DNA of 64,000 bases from Symbiodinium sp. CCMP2592. Its lineage: Eukaryota > Sar > Dinophyceae > Suessiales > Symbiodiniaceae. The stretch covers positions 82,501 through 146,500 of the forward strand of contig CAJNDT010005501.1 in assembly GCA_905221615.1 (NCBI GenBank), written 5' to 3'. Each line of letters starts with the position of its first letter. Positions within the stretch are counted from its first letter, which is position 1. The position numbers and the translations under genes were made by a program. The notes under the pieces were generated by a model. That model was not told the origin of the DNA and did not search any database. It saw only the letters and a program-made list of their open reading frames with translations. Of the stretch, positions 10,695 to 19,799 are shown one piece after another.

Positions 10695-11828
10695 CTAGCC
10701 CAACCTTTCGCGAACGGCCTCTCGGACAGAGGCCAGCCAACGGAGGCGGTGCGCAGCACTCGGAGCAGTCTCTCGGATCACGAGCCATCCAAGCCGAAGC
10801 GCAGGCAGTTCGTTCGGGGTCTGAGGTCTTTGTTCTGTCAAGGGCATTCCCTGGCAGTGCCAAGCAAGGTGATGCCAGTCAGGCACAGTTGCCTCGTGGC
10901 ACCACGGGCACACAGTGTCAGGTGCACCGAACTTCCGTTTGCCGTAAAAGGCAGATGACAAGGCAGCGCCTGTCAACACTGCACGGCCCTCAGTGCTGGC
11001 CTCTTGGTAGAGCCTGATAGCCAAGCTCGTCTGTCCAGAGTGGTATCGCCATCCACGGAGCAAGGCAGCATCGCGACGATTTTGCTGAGTGAACTCGCCG
11101 TGAAGTCGTTGCCTCCATTGGTCCCTGAGCCTGTGTTGGACCTCCTTGCTGCTATCAGCCACAACGTCAAGCAGCTGGCGTCCTGCAGTAAAGCGAGTGC
11201 TGACCTGAGTGGGCTGCCAGCCTAGGCGGCGCATAGCCGCGCTCACTGTGCCGAACCATGTGCCGGAGGTGGCACACTCAGCAACCTGAGTCCAAAAGCC
11301 TGACAACTTAAGCGCCGCAATGGTGTCGAAGCAGCTCATGAACTCGAAATCCATGTTGTGACCTTCCAGCAAAGTCTGGAGTGAACGACTGCCCTGAGCA
11401 TGGAGGTTCAAGACCTTCTTGAACGATTGCCCAAAAAGATGACACATCTGAGGGGTCGGTGGCTTGAGCAAATGTCCCCAGGAGGCTTTGGGAATGACGC
11501 GGCTCCACCACAAAGCCCTTCGGATCGCAGTATGAATGCCCCGCTTTCGGAGCCGCACTGCCATGCGCAGCGCTTCAGAGGTGCGCTGCTCGGTGCATGC
11601 CGGAACAATATGACTAGCAGCGCAAAAGCTCACGCCTAGAACCCGCACCTGGTCCTTGATGTGCTGCGCCCAGCCGTGCCGGCGCAGGACATCCAACTGA
11701 CTCACTCGTTTGCCGACGGCAGCCCTTTTGCGATGGTTCTCAATGAGACCGAAGGTCTCACTCCACTCATTCCAAAGTTCAGTGACTCGCAGCAGCGTGT
11801 GAGGAGCTGCGGCGGTCGTTCGATCATC
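10695..11828 (-). pseudogene. LINE reverse transcriptase, C-terminal part with CCHC motif
   Basis: Continues from the out-of-frame DDRT (11823-11828) with no stop to 10695, about 377 codons. VLGVSF shortly after matches the conserved post-catalytic region of LINE polymerases. Near the C-terminus CPWCHEATVPDWHHLAWHC has spacing C-x2-C-x9-H-x4-C, the knuckle found at the end of many LINE ORF2 proteins. This is the longest intact piece of the element. Confidence 0.8.
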
Positions 11829-12310
11829 GAGAAAAACCGAACTGTTACAGTCACTCCCAATTCATGCTGGATATGAAAACATGCAGCAGCCAACAGAACA
11901 TTCAAGGCCATTGGGCTAAGGCTGTCGCCTTGTGGCAGCGAAGTAGTCACTGCTAGGGTGCCGCGTCGAGCATAGCCCTGAAACTCAAGAACCCTTTCCT
12001 GTCGCCAAACATGGCTCAGCAGCTCAATCAATGAGCTCGGCATGCCCGCCTTTTGCATCACCGCCAGCACAATCGGCGGGCTGACATGATCGAAACATTT
12101 GGCGTAATCCAACGAGATCATGGGTTGGCCTTGTTCAAAAGCCATAGCCATCTGAGCCAAAGCTTGGTGAACTCCATACTGAGAATCATGAAGAATCTCC
12201 AGCTGCAACTGCTGAAGCATGAGGAGCCGTAGCGATGCAGCTGCTGACCACTCGCCACAGAACCGAAGTGACGACAATCGGTCACATGGACCCGGCCTCA
12301 AGCCCGTCAC
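11829..12310 (-). pseudogene. LINE reverse transcriptase, palm core (motifs A and B)
   Basis: SLDYAKCFDHVSP (around 12112-12080) is motif A with the first catalytic Asp. SLPQGDSLSP (11941-11912) is motif B. The frame then reaches VRFF and slips: the two Asp codons of motif C are present at 11823-11828 but one frame away. The true domain extends upstream beyond 12310 into further broken frames. Confidence 0.8.
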
Positions 12311-12394
12311 CTTCTGGCTCCTCTTTGGGCAGATGTACCTGCCGCATTTGCTGCCATGCTCGCGGGAAGCTTTGGCGCCGAAACCATCAGTTCA

Positions 12395-13363
12395 TCAGAC
12401 AATTGTAAGCAGCCCACGCCTCCACAGGCCATGTGGAGATCTCTTCGCCACGCCAGCCGTCAGGGCCGGCAGCACTATGAACTTTTCGTCGAGCTTGCTG
12501 CTGAAGTCGACTCGCCGTCCAAAAGTTGCAACAATCTTCCGAAAAAGGGGCTGTGTTGCCTCAGGTAGCCCACTTGCGGCTCGCCTCACCCGGGTCCACG
12601 CACCGCCGATCCCAGATTTTCTTCCAAGCATGGTATCCATGGACGCCACGGTGTCGCCCTCAGCAATCACTTAAAGTTGGCAGGTCGAGATTTGCCCTGA
12701 AGCCACCGAGTTGCCTGCTTGCCCTTTGCAGCCATGTACCTTTGCCACTTGTGTATGCCCGCAAGGGCAGTGTTGCGCCTAGCGTCCAGGATGGCCGCGT
12801 CCACCACGTTGCGCAGCACATGGAGCTGGGTCCAATCGCGAACCGGTTCCAGCCATGGTGGCCAGGAGCTACGCACATTTTCTAAGCAGGCGAAGAAGGG
12901 CTGGCCTCGCTCAGACTGTCTAACACACTCTCGCAGCCGGCCTTGAAGGTTGCGAAGCCTATGCGATGCCGGATCTTGCGCAGTTGCTCGGCGGTCGGCC
13001 TTAATTAATGAAGTCCACCAGTGCCCCTTTGGGCCGCCGGTTGGGCGGATCCTGAGGCTGCTTGTGGCCGCGCGTGGCGGCCCGCATGGCAGCCTCCGCT
13101 GTGTTGTTGAACCATTGCCACTCATGCTCGGTGTCATTGGTATCCTCCGGAACCGGGTGGTTCTGCCAATGAAGAGCTTGCCGATGTGCCCATTCCTTGG
13201 CTCCGATAGAGTCAGGCCTATCATAGTGCGTCGTTGGCCGAAGACGATACAGGGTGTCCTTAGCAGAGCGGGCGACACACACGAAGAAGCTGAAGGCCTT
13301 GTGGTCGCTGCTGCCGCTATTGGGTGGGTAATCGGGGAAAACCGTCGTGACATTCTTAGCCAC
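12395..13363 (-). pseudogene. LINE middle region: endonuclease C-terminus and pre-RT linker
   Basis: The frame ending at 13001 holds SGSSDHKAFSFFVCV; SDH (13309-13301) is the last catalytic motif of APE nucleases. The reading then moves near 13005 to the frame ending at 12667 (basic, helical, LRNLQGRLRECVRQSERG) and again to 12395-12670 (LFRKIVATFGRRVDFSSKLD). These shifts confirm decay. Confidence 0.65.
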
Positions 13364-13434
13364 GGCATAGTCGAGGCATCGGCCACCATCGTGACAGGAA
13401 GGAGCAGGCTGACCCTGCTCATCAATGCACCCGA

Positions 13435-14095
13435 CTACCTCACTGCCTGCAGCCTGGAATCGTTTAGCTGGATGTTGTGGTCACCGACGATGATGGCCTT
13501 GTTGTAGTCGCCCAGGAGCTCCTGAACCTCCACAACGTAGAGCTCCTCGTCGCCTCCAGGTTTTCGAGGGACATTGTACAAAACAAAGCCATCCATCTGG
13601 ATGCCCAGCCACTCGAATTTGGCCCTCGTTCCACTCGGCACGAAGGAGTCGCGAAGCCCAGCCATGTTTGACCAGAGCGGTCAATCCACCACGCGCGAAG
13701 TCCCGGCCAATGGTGTCCACGCTGTGGTGTCCTCCTCCATGATAGCAAGGAAAACCTCGTGGAAGAGCAAGCTTGCGGAAGTCGCACCTGTCCTCCTCAT
13801 AGAAGTTGGTCTCCTGCAAACATACGACGTCATAGCCATCGAAGACCCCCAGGTTGAAGGCCTCGTAAAGCTTGACTTTGCCCTGGCAATTCCACGAGAG
13901 ACAACTCAATGTACAGCTCGGCCCCGGATTGGATTCGACGTCACCGTCCTCGATGACGTCGTGGACGTACTCATGCTCCACGGCCGGTGCTAAGATGGCC
14001 TTCTCCACGACGTCCATCGAATTTCCTGAGGTGGTCATCGAAGGCCACGGAGGGGCCAGAAAGCCTCGCATGCCGGAGAAATTCGAGGCGGGCAC
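13435..14095 (-). pseudogene. LINE 2A-like leader and APE endonuclease N-terminal part
   Basis: An ORF from 14095 carries the 2A-like motif at residues 52-59, then LSWNCQG (residues 66-72) and VVCLQET (residues 90-96, with the metal-binding Glu), then a Gly/His-rich loop. Near 13665 the reading passes to another frame (LRDSFVPSGTRAKFEWLG) that carries IIVGDHN (GDxN motif, 13485-13474) and stops at 13435. Four conserved APE landmarks (WNCQG, LQET, GDHN, SDH) are in order. Confidence 0.8.
13919..13945 (-). other. 2A-like ribosome-skipping motif
   Basis: The encoded peptide GDVESNPGP fits D-V/I-E-x-N-P-G-P exactly and is preceded by VHDVIED. In known 2A peptides the ribosome fails to form the Gly-Pro bond, releasing the upstream peptide. 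Here that would separate a leader of about 58 residues from the endonuclease-RT protein. Position ahead of the endonuclease matches other 2A-bearing LINEs. Confidence 0.8.
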
Positions 14096-14425
14096 CGAGG
14101 ACCACCAAGGGGTCTCCAGTGCCGTAAAGCCGGCCTCGCATGCCCAGATTAAAAGAGGCGGTCATCGAGGACCTCTTACAAATCTCCAGTGCCGTAAGGC
14201 CTCGCATGCCCCTTTGGAAAGAGGCGGCCACCGAGGGCCACAAAGGGGCCACCAGTGGCACAAAGCCTCGCTTGCCCATATCCAATGAGGCGGCGACCGA
14301 AAGCCACAAAGGGGGCCTCCAGTGCAGCAAAGCCTCGCATGCCTAGATTTGTAGAGGCAGCAACCGAGGATCTCCAAGCGATCCCCAGCGCCGTAAAGCC
14401 TCCCAGCGCCGTAAAGCCTCGCATC
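14060..14425 (-). repeat. 66-70 bp tandem array at the LINE 5' end
   Basis: The core GCCTCGCATGCC (plus strand) begins at 14063, 14133, 14199, 14265 and 14332, with weaker copies at 14397 and 14416. Each is followed by GAGGC…ACCGAGG and CCAGTGCCGTAAA. Because 66 is a multiple of three, long minus-strand frames stay open and give repeated MRGF/GMRGL peptides. It resembles 5' monomers that carry promoters in some LINEs, or a repeat-containing ORF1 remnant. Confidence 0.75.
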
Positions 14426-14683
14426 CATCCTTGAAGTGGCCGCCACCGTGTGCGGGTACGCTGATCCTCCTTATTTCCTTCATCACGAGCACAGCTGAGG
14501 GCAGCATGGCCCTGGGGGCCTTCGAATTTAGAGTAGCTGCTCGGTGCCCCTGCACCCAGCATGCTAGATTGCTAGATTCACTCACAGCAGCATGCAAACC
14601 GAGTTGCAAGTCCTTGATGCTTAGCTCCAAACCGGAAGGTTGGGCCCGCTCACGCCGCGTGGAGGCGCATCCACGTGAGCGCC

Positions 14684-14698
14684 GCGGGATTCAGGAGC
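14684..14698. repeat. Possible target-site duplication, left end of the LINE
   Basis: GCGGGATTCAGGAGC, matching 10562-10576. A related but diverged copy (GCAGGATTCAAGAGC) sits near 14760, so local duplication is an alternative explanation. Confidence 0.3.
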
Positions 14699-15267
14699 AC
14701 GGCCAACCTGCTGACACGACCACCATGCTTCCACCCACATCGTTCCCCTCATATAGTGGCAGGATTCAAGAGCGCGACCAACAGGCTTCCCCCCAAGTAC
14801 TGCCGAGATTCAAACATTTCGAAGCCAAATTGTACTGGGTTTTGCAATGGATCTGGCGGCAGGTGAGGCCGCATGGATCCTGTGTATAGTGTAATTGATT
14901 CAATGCACTGCGCCAAGACTTGGACCGTTCTAGGCATCCGAATGTCGCGCGCATCGCACGAACAAGCCAATTCTCTTTACCCTTAACGTTAGAACCCAAA
15001 GAAGTATCGTCGATTTGGGAATTTACCAGTTTGTATAGGCATTGCAAGAGAATGCGGTGAATGCCAGAAAGTGGGAACCTAAATTCGGAATGATTGGTGC
15101 TGGTTGTTCCTGTACTTCACCTGAGAAACATGTGGGTATTCGTGTTCCAAGTTTCTGGCTTCTACTTTAATTAAACCTCTGTCATTCTCTCATCCCGACC
15201 CCCAAATCCTAAACCGGGCTTCTTGAAGTCAGTAGCTTCATACTGGCCGTCTTTCCTTACAGTAATG

Positions 15268-16239
15268 CTAACGGGCATCTAAGGGTTTGGGAGCTTTCGA
15301 AATGAAATTCACAAGTTTCAGATCTCCATCCGCAAGGCACTGCCGACCCAGAAAGCGCACCACATCAAGGCGACCGCAAGAACTTGCCCGATAGAGAGGT
15401 GTCACACCTCGGTCATCTACTTTATCCTTGTCGGCACGCTTCTCGACGAGCAAGCGCACCACATCAAGGCGACCCATCGCACTTGCGATGGTCAGAAGTG
15501 CTTCGCCGTCTTCCGACCCTTTGTCCAAATCGGCACGCTTTTCAATCAGCAAGCGCACCACATCAAGAAAATCCTCTCGACCCGCGACGCTCAGAGCCGT
15601 TTCACCACAGATGTTTGGCTTGTTGATGTCGGCCCCCTTCTCAATCAGCAAACACACCACATCTACGTTTCCGCTGTGACTTGCGGCGTAGAGAGGCGCT
15701 TCATTCCAGCTGTTTGCTCTCTCGATGTCGGCGCGCTTCTCAGTGAGCAAGCGCACCACATCAGGGCGATTCATCTGACTTGCGGTAAAGAGCGGTTGCA
15801 CCTTCGTTGTCTCCTTTATTCTTGTCAGCACAGCTCTCAATGAGGAAGCGCACCACATCAAAGTGACCATTCTCACTGGCGACGAAGAGAGCTGTGCCGC
15901 CTGTCTGTTTGTCTGTCGGGCGCGCCCGAGGTCTGCACGCGCGAGCACGAGCAGCTTCGCAGTCTCCAGCGCCCCACCTGCCGCCGCCGCAAACAACGCT
16001 GTCCCACCATGGGAATCCATGCAGTCTGGGTGTTGAGGACGCCGAAGCAAGGCCTCAACCGTGGCAGCATCGTTTTCTTGACTTGCGCTTGACAGCCGGT
16101 CAACGTCGACTGCATCGACCTCGACATAGTTACAAACGGCTACCTGCAACTCGAGGGGTAGCTTCAACGTGGCATCGTGACCAAGCACAGCTTCTTGGCA
16201 GTGGGTGATATTATCCCAGAAAGCGTAAAGCGTATCCAC
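15268..16239 (-). CDS. Ankyrin-repeat protein ORF, frame-altered internally
   Basis: 323 codons to a stop at 15268. Ankyrin units of about 33 residues are clear: residues 78-105, 145-174, 179-208, 212-241, 245-274 and 278-300, with the usual xTPLxxA…G…DVVRLLIEKxAD pattern. At the DNA level AAGCGCACCACATCAA recurs about every 99 bp. Residues about 110-150 do not fit, but the neighbouring frame there does (GGTALFVASENGHFDVVRFL), so two compensating indels are likely. There is no in-frame ATG before residue 74; a TGA lies directly upstream of the GTG at 16239, so the N-terminus is missing or spliced. Ankyrin repeats bind other proteins; the partner is unknown. Confidence 0.75.
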   Translation of the reverse strand: MDTLYAFWDNITHCQEAVLGHDATLKLPLELQVAVCNYVEVDAVDVDRLSSASQENDAATVEALLRRPQHPDCMDSHGGTALFAAAAGGALETAKLLVLARADLGRARQTNRQAAQLSSSPVRMVTLMWCASSLRAVLTRIKETTKVQPLFTASQMNRPDVVRLLTEKRADIERANSWNEAPLYAASHSGNVDVVCLLIEKGADINKPNICGETALSVAGREDFLDVVRLLIEKRADLDKGSEDGEALLTIASAMGRLDVVRLLVEKRADKDKVDDRGVTPLYRASSCGRLDVVRFLGRQCLADGDLKLVNFISKAPKPLDAR

Positions 16240-16261
16240 TCAGCCACTAAGTGATTATCAA

Positions 16262-16410
16262 CCTTAATCTTAAACCCCAAACCTAACCCCTAAACCCTAA
16301 ACCCTAAACCCTAAACCTTAACCTTAAACCCCAAACCTAAACCCTAAACCTTAACCTTAAACCCCAAACCTAAACCCTAAACCCTATAAACCTTAACTTT
16401 AAACCCCAAA
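16262..16410. repeat. Interstitial CCCTAAA array next to the ankyrin ORF
   Basis: Near-perfect units CCCTAAA, CCTTAA and CCCCAAA, arranged in a higher-order block of about 47 bp (CCTTAACCTTAAACCCCAAA) repeated three times. It lies about 20 bp upstream of the ORF's first codon on the minus strand. Confidence 0.85.
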
Positions 16411-16495
16411 CCCATGCAGATTTCCAAGCGATCGACTGGCCGGGGACATCCTAGTGAACTGCCTTTCGGTTCCTTCGGAGAGATGTCGTGGCTTT

Positions 16496-16585
16496 CCACT
16501 ATGGGCTATTAGGCCTTAAGGGTACCTTAATCTACCCTTAATAGGGTCCTAATAGGGATCTTTAGGGTCTAATAGCCCATAGTGG
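16496..16585. mobile_element. Single-copy palindromic element
   Basis: CCACTATGGGCTATTAG at the left and its exact reverse complement at the right; the interior is built from ACCCTTAATAGGG-like motifs. Similar in size to the multi-copy families, with no second copy in the window. Confidence 0.7.
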
Positions 16586-16762
16586 TTAAGATAGAAGGCT
16601 TTCGGGATTAAAGTCTACGGAGTTTTGCTCCGAGGGATGTATAGTTCAGAAGTTCGTGCTTAGGGCTCGGCTCATATGAACCTAGCAGGCAGCAGATCGA
16701 CAAACTCCTCAAACTCCTTGCCTTGAGGCCTTAGCAACCTGAAGCCGAACCCCTGGTTAAAC

Positions 16763-16898
16763 GGGAGTTTCCGAAAATAGTGGACCCTAATATAGTACCC
16801 CAAATAGTAGGATCCTCATTATACGGACCCCCAAATATGGTATTAAACCCTAAACCCTAAACCCTAAACCCTAAACTCCTAATTTTCGGAAACTCCCA
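16763..16898. mobile_element. Palindromic element family C, copy 1, with inserted CCCTAAA run
   Basis: GGGAGTTTCCGAAAATAG at the left and CTAATTTTCGGAAACTCCC at the right. AAAC flanks both ends, a 4-bp duplication. Inside, at about 16845-16877, a clean (CCCTAAA)n run replaces part of the right interior seen in copy 4. Confidence 0.8.
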
Positions 16899-16958
16899 AA
16901 CCTTCGTCGAGCCGGCCAAAAAAAGAGTCCTCTGCTTTGCTTTATAGGGTTTTAGGTT

Positions 16959-17062
16959 ACTATTTGCTTAAGAACCCACAAAAAATTAAAAAATATATTC
17001 CTTATGGGGGTAATATAGGGATTATTATGTTTACTTTTTTGGGGGTTTCTTAAGCAAATAGT
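16959..17062. mobile_element. Single-copy palindromic element
   Basis: ACTATTTGCTTAAGAA at the left and TTCTTAAGCAAATAGT at the right, exact inverted termini, then CCCACAAAAAA against TTTTTTGGGGG. The centre is AT-rich. Confidence 0.75.
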
Positions 17063-17323
17063 AGTAAGGTTTAGGGTCGCCGGAAGCAAACAGAGCCCAA
17101 CAAGTACATCGAGCTGGGCTTGGAGTTTAGGGTTCGGGGCTCTCGGCTTAAGACTTCCAGGGGTTCAAGATTTAGGGTTTGGGTGTTGAAGGTCCAGGAG
17201 CTTAAGCCAGCGATTCGTAGCGAGATGCGCTGACTTCAACGCCTAAACACCTTGGAATCTATGCACCATGGACCCTGGGCCCTACCCTAAGGCTCTCGAG
17301 CCTCTGACCATGCTTTGTCACAG

Positions 17324-17578
17324 GTTTGGTCTGATGCAAATGGCATGATTATCCTGCTGCAAATGGCGAAGGAACGCCAGGGCATGTCCGTAGAGGATGA
17401 CCTTCAAATGAGACCCTCATCACACGCGACTTCGTCGCATCATGTTGCCTTCCTTTCCCCAAATGGGCCACGCGACTTGATCACGAGTGTCTTGATCTTT
17501 CAAGAGCTCTTAGGAAGAGGCAACACGAAGCGAGGAACCACAAGAGACTGCGGCTTTTTGACTGCACAAGCATTCTGA
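17324..17578 (+). CDS. Terminal exon candidate, unknown protein
   Basis: A TTTGTCACAG acceptor, then 84 open codons to TGA. The first 28 or so (VWSDANGMIILLQMAKERQG…) look strongly coding. The later part is Ser/His-rich, then DLITSVLIFQELLGRG. No family is recognised. Earlier exons were not found; the upstream 250 bp is telomere-like. Confidence 0.4.
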   Translation, partial: VWSDANGMIILLQMAKERQGMSVEDDLQMRPSSHATSSHHVAFLSPNGPRDLITSVLIFQELLGRGNTKRGTTRDCGFLTAQAF

Positions 17579-17869
17579 AATCGCTGAAAAGGCGGAGGCG
17601 CTACTTCATGGTACCGGATAGTGCGAGGAGCACCGAGGCTGCAAAGCCCGTGGGATAGCTCAAAAGACTCTTTAGTGTGCTACTGGTGCTGGTGGGCCTT
17701 TAGCTGATGTTTGTCTTTTTGTTTGCTAAGGGCGGGGTTTCGGGTTCTGCGTTTGGGCGTACCATATTCCGATACCCATCTGCAAGTACAGTTAGATATG
17801 TACAAGAAGTAAATGAAAATACCCTTTTGCGTGCAGATCTATATACACACATGTATGTATATGCAGGTG

Positions 17870-18480
17870 TTTTTCTATCGATCTATCGAACGAAAATCTA
17901 CCTCTCTGTAGCAAGTGTATCTATGCATCTGACTATCCATCTATCTATCTACCTACCTACCTAGTTTTCTATCAACCTATCGATTGAGTTTCTATCTCTG
18001 TACCTATCCAACCGTCTATCTATCTTTACACCTATGTAGCAGGTGGCGACATCTGGCCATCCATGCATCCCTCCATCCGTCCACTATCTATCTACCTATC
18101 TACCTATCTACGTATCTACGTAATTACGTATCTTTCTACCTATCTACCTATCTACTACCTGTCTATATGCCACTACCTGTCTGTCTATATGCCTATCTAC
18201 CGTCTATCTGTCTATCTGCCTATCTGTCCATCTGTCTTTCCGTCCGCCTGTCTCTCTGTCTATCTGTCTGCCTGTCGATTTGTCTGTCCGTCTGCCCGTC
18301 CGTCGGTCGGTCGGTCAGTCTGTCCGTCTCCGCCTACTTGCCTGTCTGCCGATCTGTCGTTTCGTCTGTCTGTTTGCCTGATTGTCTATCTATCTCTCGA
18401 TTTTGTGTTTCTCTACTTATCTGCTTTCTTTTACCTGCTTATGTATCTAGGTATTTCTGCATTCGTCTATCTCTCGTATT
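17870..18480 (+). repeat. Tetranucleotide satellite (CTAT/CTAC/CTGT variants)
   Basis: Long degenerate (CTAT)n, (CTAC)n, (CTGT)n and (CCGT)n runs. A 4-bp unit without stops keeps all three frames open and gives the same Tyr-Leu-Ser-Ile type peptide in each, which explains the two long overlapping ORFs here. Not a gene. Confidence 0.85.
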
Positions 18481-18714
18481 CGTCCACGTATATCCGTAGT
18501 TGCTGTTTCCACCAGTGTAAAAAGGGTGAGTCTTTCTTACACCCCCAGCTTAGAGATCAGCCTCTGGCACGCAGTTTGAAGTTTCAACGGATTATTGATC
18601 AGGAACTTCAACCACGTTACCATAGTAGAGAAAATCGTGCTTACTAGACCCATTGCCGGGACCCGGAGCTATTTTCCTTGACAGAACCCTATCCAGTGAG
18701 GGTGTTTGGGTTTA

Positions 18715-18845
18715 TGCTGAAAACGAAGTCGTTTTCCGGGCCTCCTCGCAACCTCACTCCAGGCCTCGAGTAGGCGGAATTGTGCAAAATTGGCCTGGTC
18801 TATATGACAACCTGACAGCATCTGCCTCGCATCCCGAACAGCCAT
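18715..18845 (-). CDS. Exon-like segment, unknown protein
   Basis: The minus-strand frame MAVRDARQMLSGCHIDQANF continuing with AQFRLLEAWSEVARRPGKR has coding-like composition and starts at an ATG at 18845. The plus strand is also open, so strand choice is a judgement. No splice sites could be fixed. Confidence 0.3.
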
Positions 18846-19426
18846 AGTGCGCACCCCTGACTAATACCACGACTTTTGGGTTTAGGGGCTGTTTAGGGTC
18901 TATGTAACTAGGGGTCGAGGATGAAGTAAACCCGGATCCTCATATTTCAGCCCTGCCGGCTAGGAGCAACGGGTGGTGCACTTGTCAAGTTTGTTCATGT
19001 TCCGTTCGGTTGCGTATGTTTTGTATCTTGAGGGGGCGGAGGGGTGGGATTGAGGTCGAGGTTAGGGGCTTCAGGCTGCAGGATGTTGGATTCGGGGTTT
19101 AAGGACATTTTCGTGAAATCGTCGAGCTTCCGCTAATTTGGAAAAAAATCCCATGTTGAATCTTGAAGTTGATATGATGGAGCGAAACAGGAAATGGATT
19201 TCAATCATCCCTCCGACAAACTAGCCGCTAGCAGCTCATGATTTCCCAGCTCCTCAACCCTACAAGCTCCATAAGCCGGTAATATACGGGCCTAAATAAT
19301 TAGAACAGGGTTTGCGGATATAAACAAACATATAAAAACAAAGAAAAACAAATGTGAACAAATATGTGTGTATGTATATATATATATATACATATTACAT
19401 TTTTTTGTTATAAGGAGCCCCCTAAA

Positions 19427-19747
19427 ATGGCAGAGGTAATTGTTAAGGCCCTTACAGCAACCCCCAAACGCCCAAACCCTGGAACAAGCCCTGCTTGGTT
19501 TGGGAAACCCGGGCTGATGTTCTTAACACCAGATGAGCGAGGTTCTCTTTGCGCCGAAACAGAAGATATCCGTGTAATCTATGATAAGGTCGTCTGGTTG
19601 ACCTTAAATAGAATTTCGGTGGATATTGACCTTTTATGCCACTGTGGGACACGCGGAGCACACACTCCCTGCACAAAGGACCGTCAAAGCAACTCAGTGA
19701 TATGGGCCCCCTACAAACTGGCCCTACCTTGTCTTAGAACTCTATAG
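19427..19747 (+). CDS. 106-codon ORF, unknown protein
   Basis: ATG at 19427 to the stop at 19747 with few repeat-derived residues. The middle (FLTPDERGSLCAETEDIR) and the segment VVWLTLNRISVDIDLLCHC look protein-like. It follows a TA microsatellite at 19375-19390. No family is recognised and it may be chance. Confidence 0.3.
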   Translation: MAEVIVKALTATPKRPNPGTSPAWFGKPGLMFLTPDERGSLCAETEDIRVIYDKVVWLTLNRISVDIDLLCHCGTRGAHTPCTKDRQSNSVIWAPYKLALPCLRTL

Positions 19748-19799
19748 AACCCAACAAGCAACCCCTCAAGTGGCCGCTGACACTGAACCCTAAAGCCCT

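Larger units (their letters stand above)
10577..14683 (-). mobile_element. Decayed APE-type non-LTR retrotransposon (LINE)
   Basis: Read on the minus strand the order is: 5' tandem array, 2A-like motif, apurinic endonuclease, reverse transcriptase, C-terminal CCHC motif, short 3' end. This is the order of APE-type LINEs, with 2A placed ahead of the endonuclease as known in trypanosome L1Tc/ingi and some animal elements. At least five frame changes interrupt the coding region, so the copy is inactive. Boundaries are taken from a possible 15-bp duplication and are approximate. Confidence 0.8.

Noticed and set aside
10539..11017. Plus-strand ORFs of 137-139 codons
   Set aside because: They are antisense to the long reverse-transcriptase C-terminal frame, which carries recognisable motifs.
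12219..14288. Several plus-strand ORFs of 119-185 codons
   Set aside because: They lie antisense to the retrotransposon and have no recognisable motif of their own.
14063..14430. Spaced repeats resembling a CRISPR array
   Set aside because: The whole 66-70 bp unit is repeated including the between-core DNA, so there are no unique spacers; the context is a eukaryotic LINE.
14431..14889. 152-codon plus-strand ORF
   Set aside because: It crosses the LINE 5' array edge and local partial repeats; composition is not coding-like and it is probably chance.
15894..16208. 104-codon plus-strand ORF
   Set aside because: Antisense to the ankyrin-repeat ORF; His/Pro-rich content is a shadow of the complementary codons.
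17984..18647. Two overlapping ORFs of 171 and 194 codons rich in Tyr-Leu-Ser
   Set aside because: They translate a tetranucleotide satellite; all three frames give the same kind of peptide.
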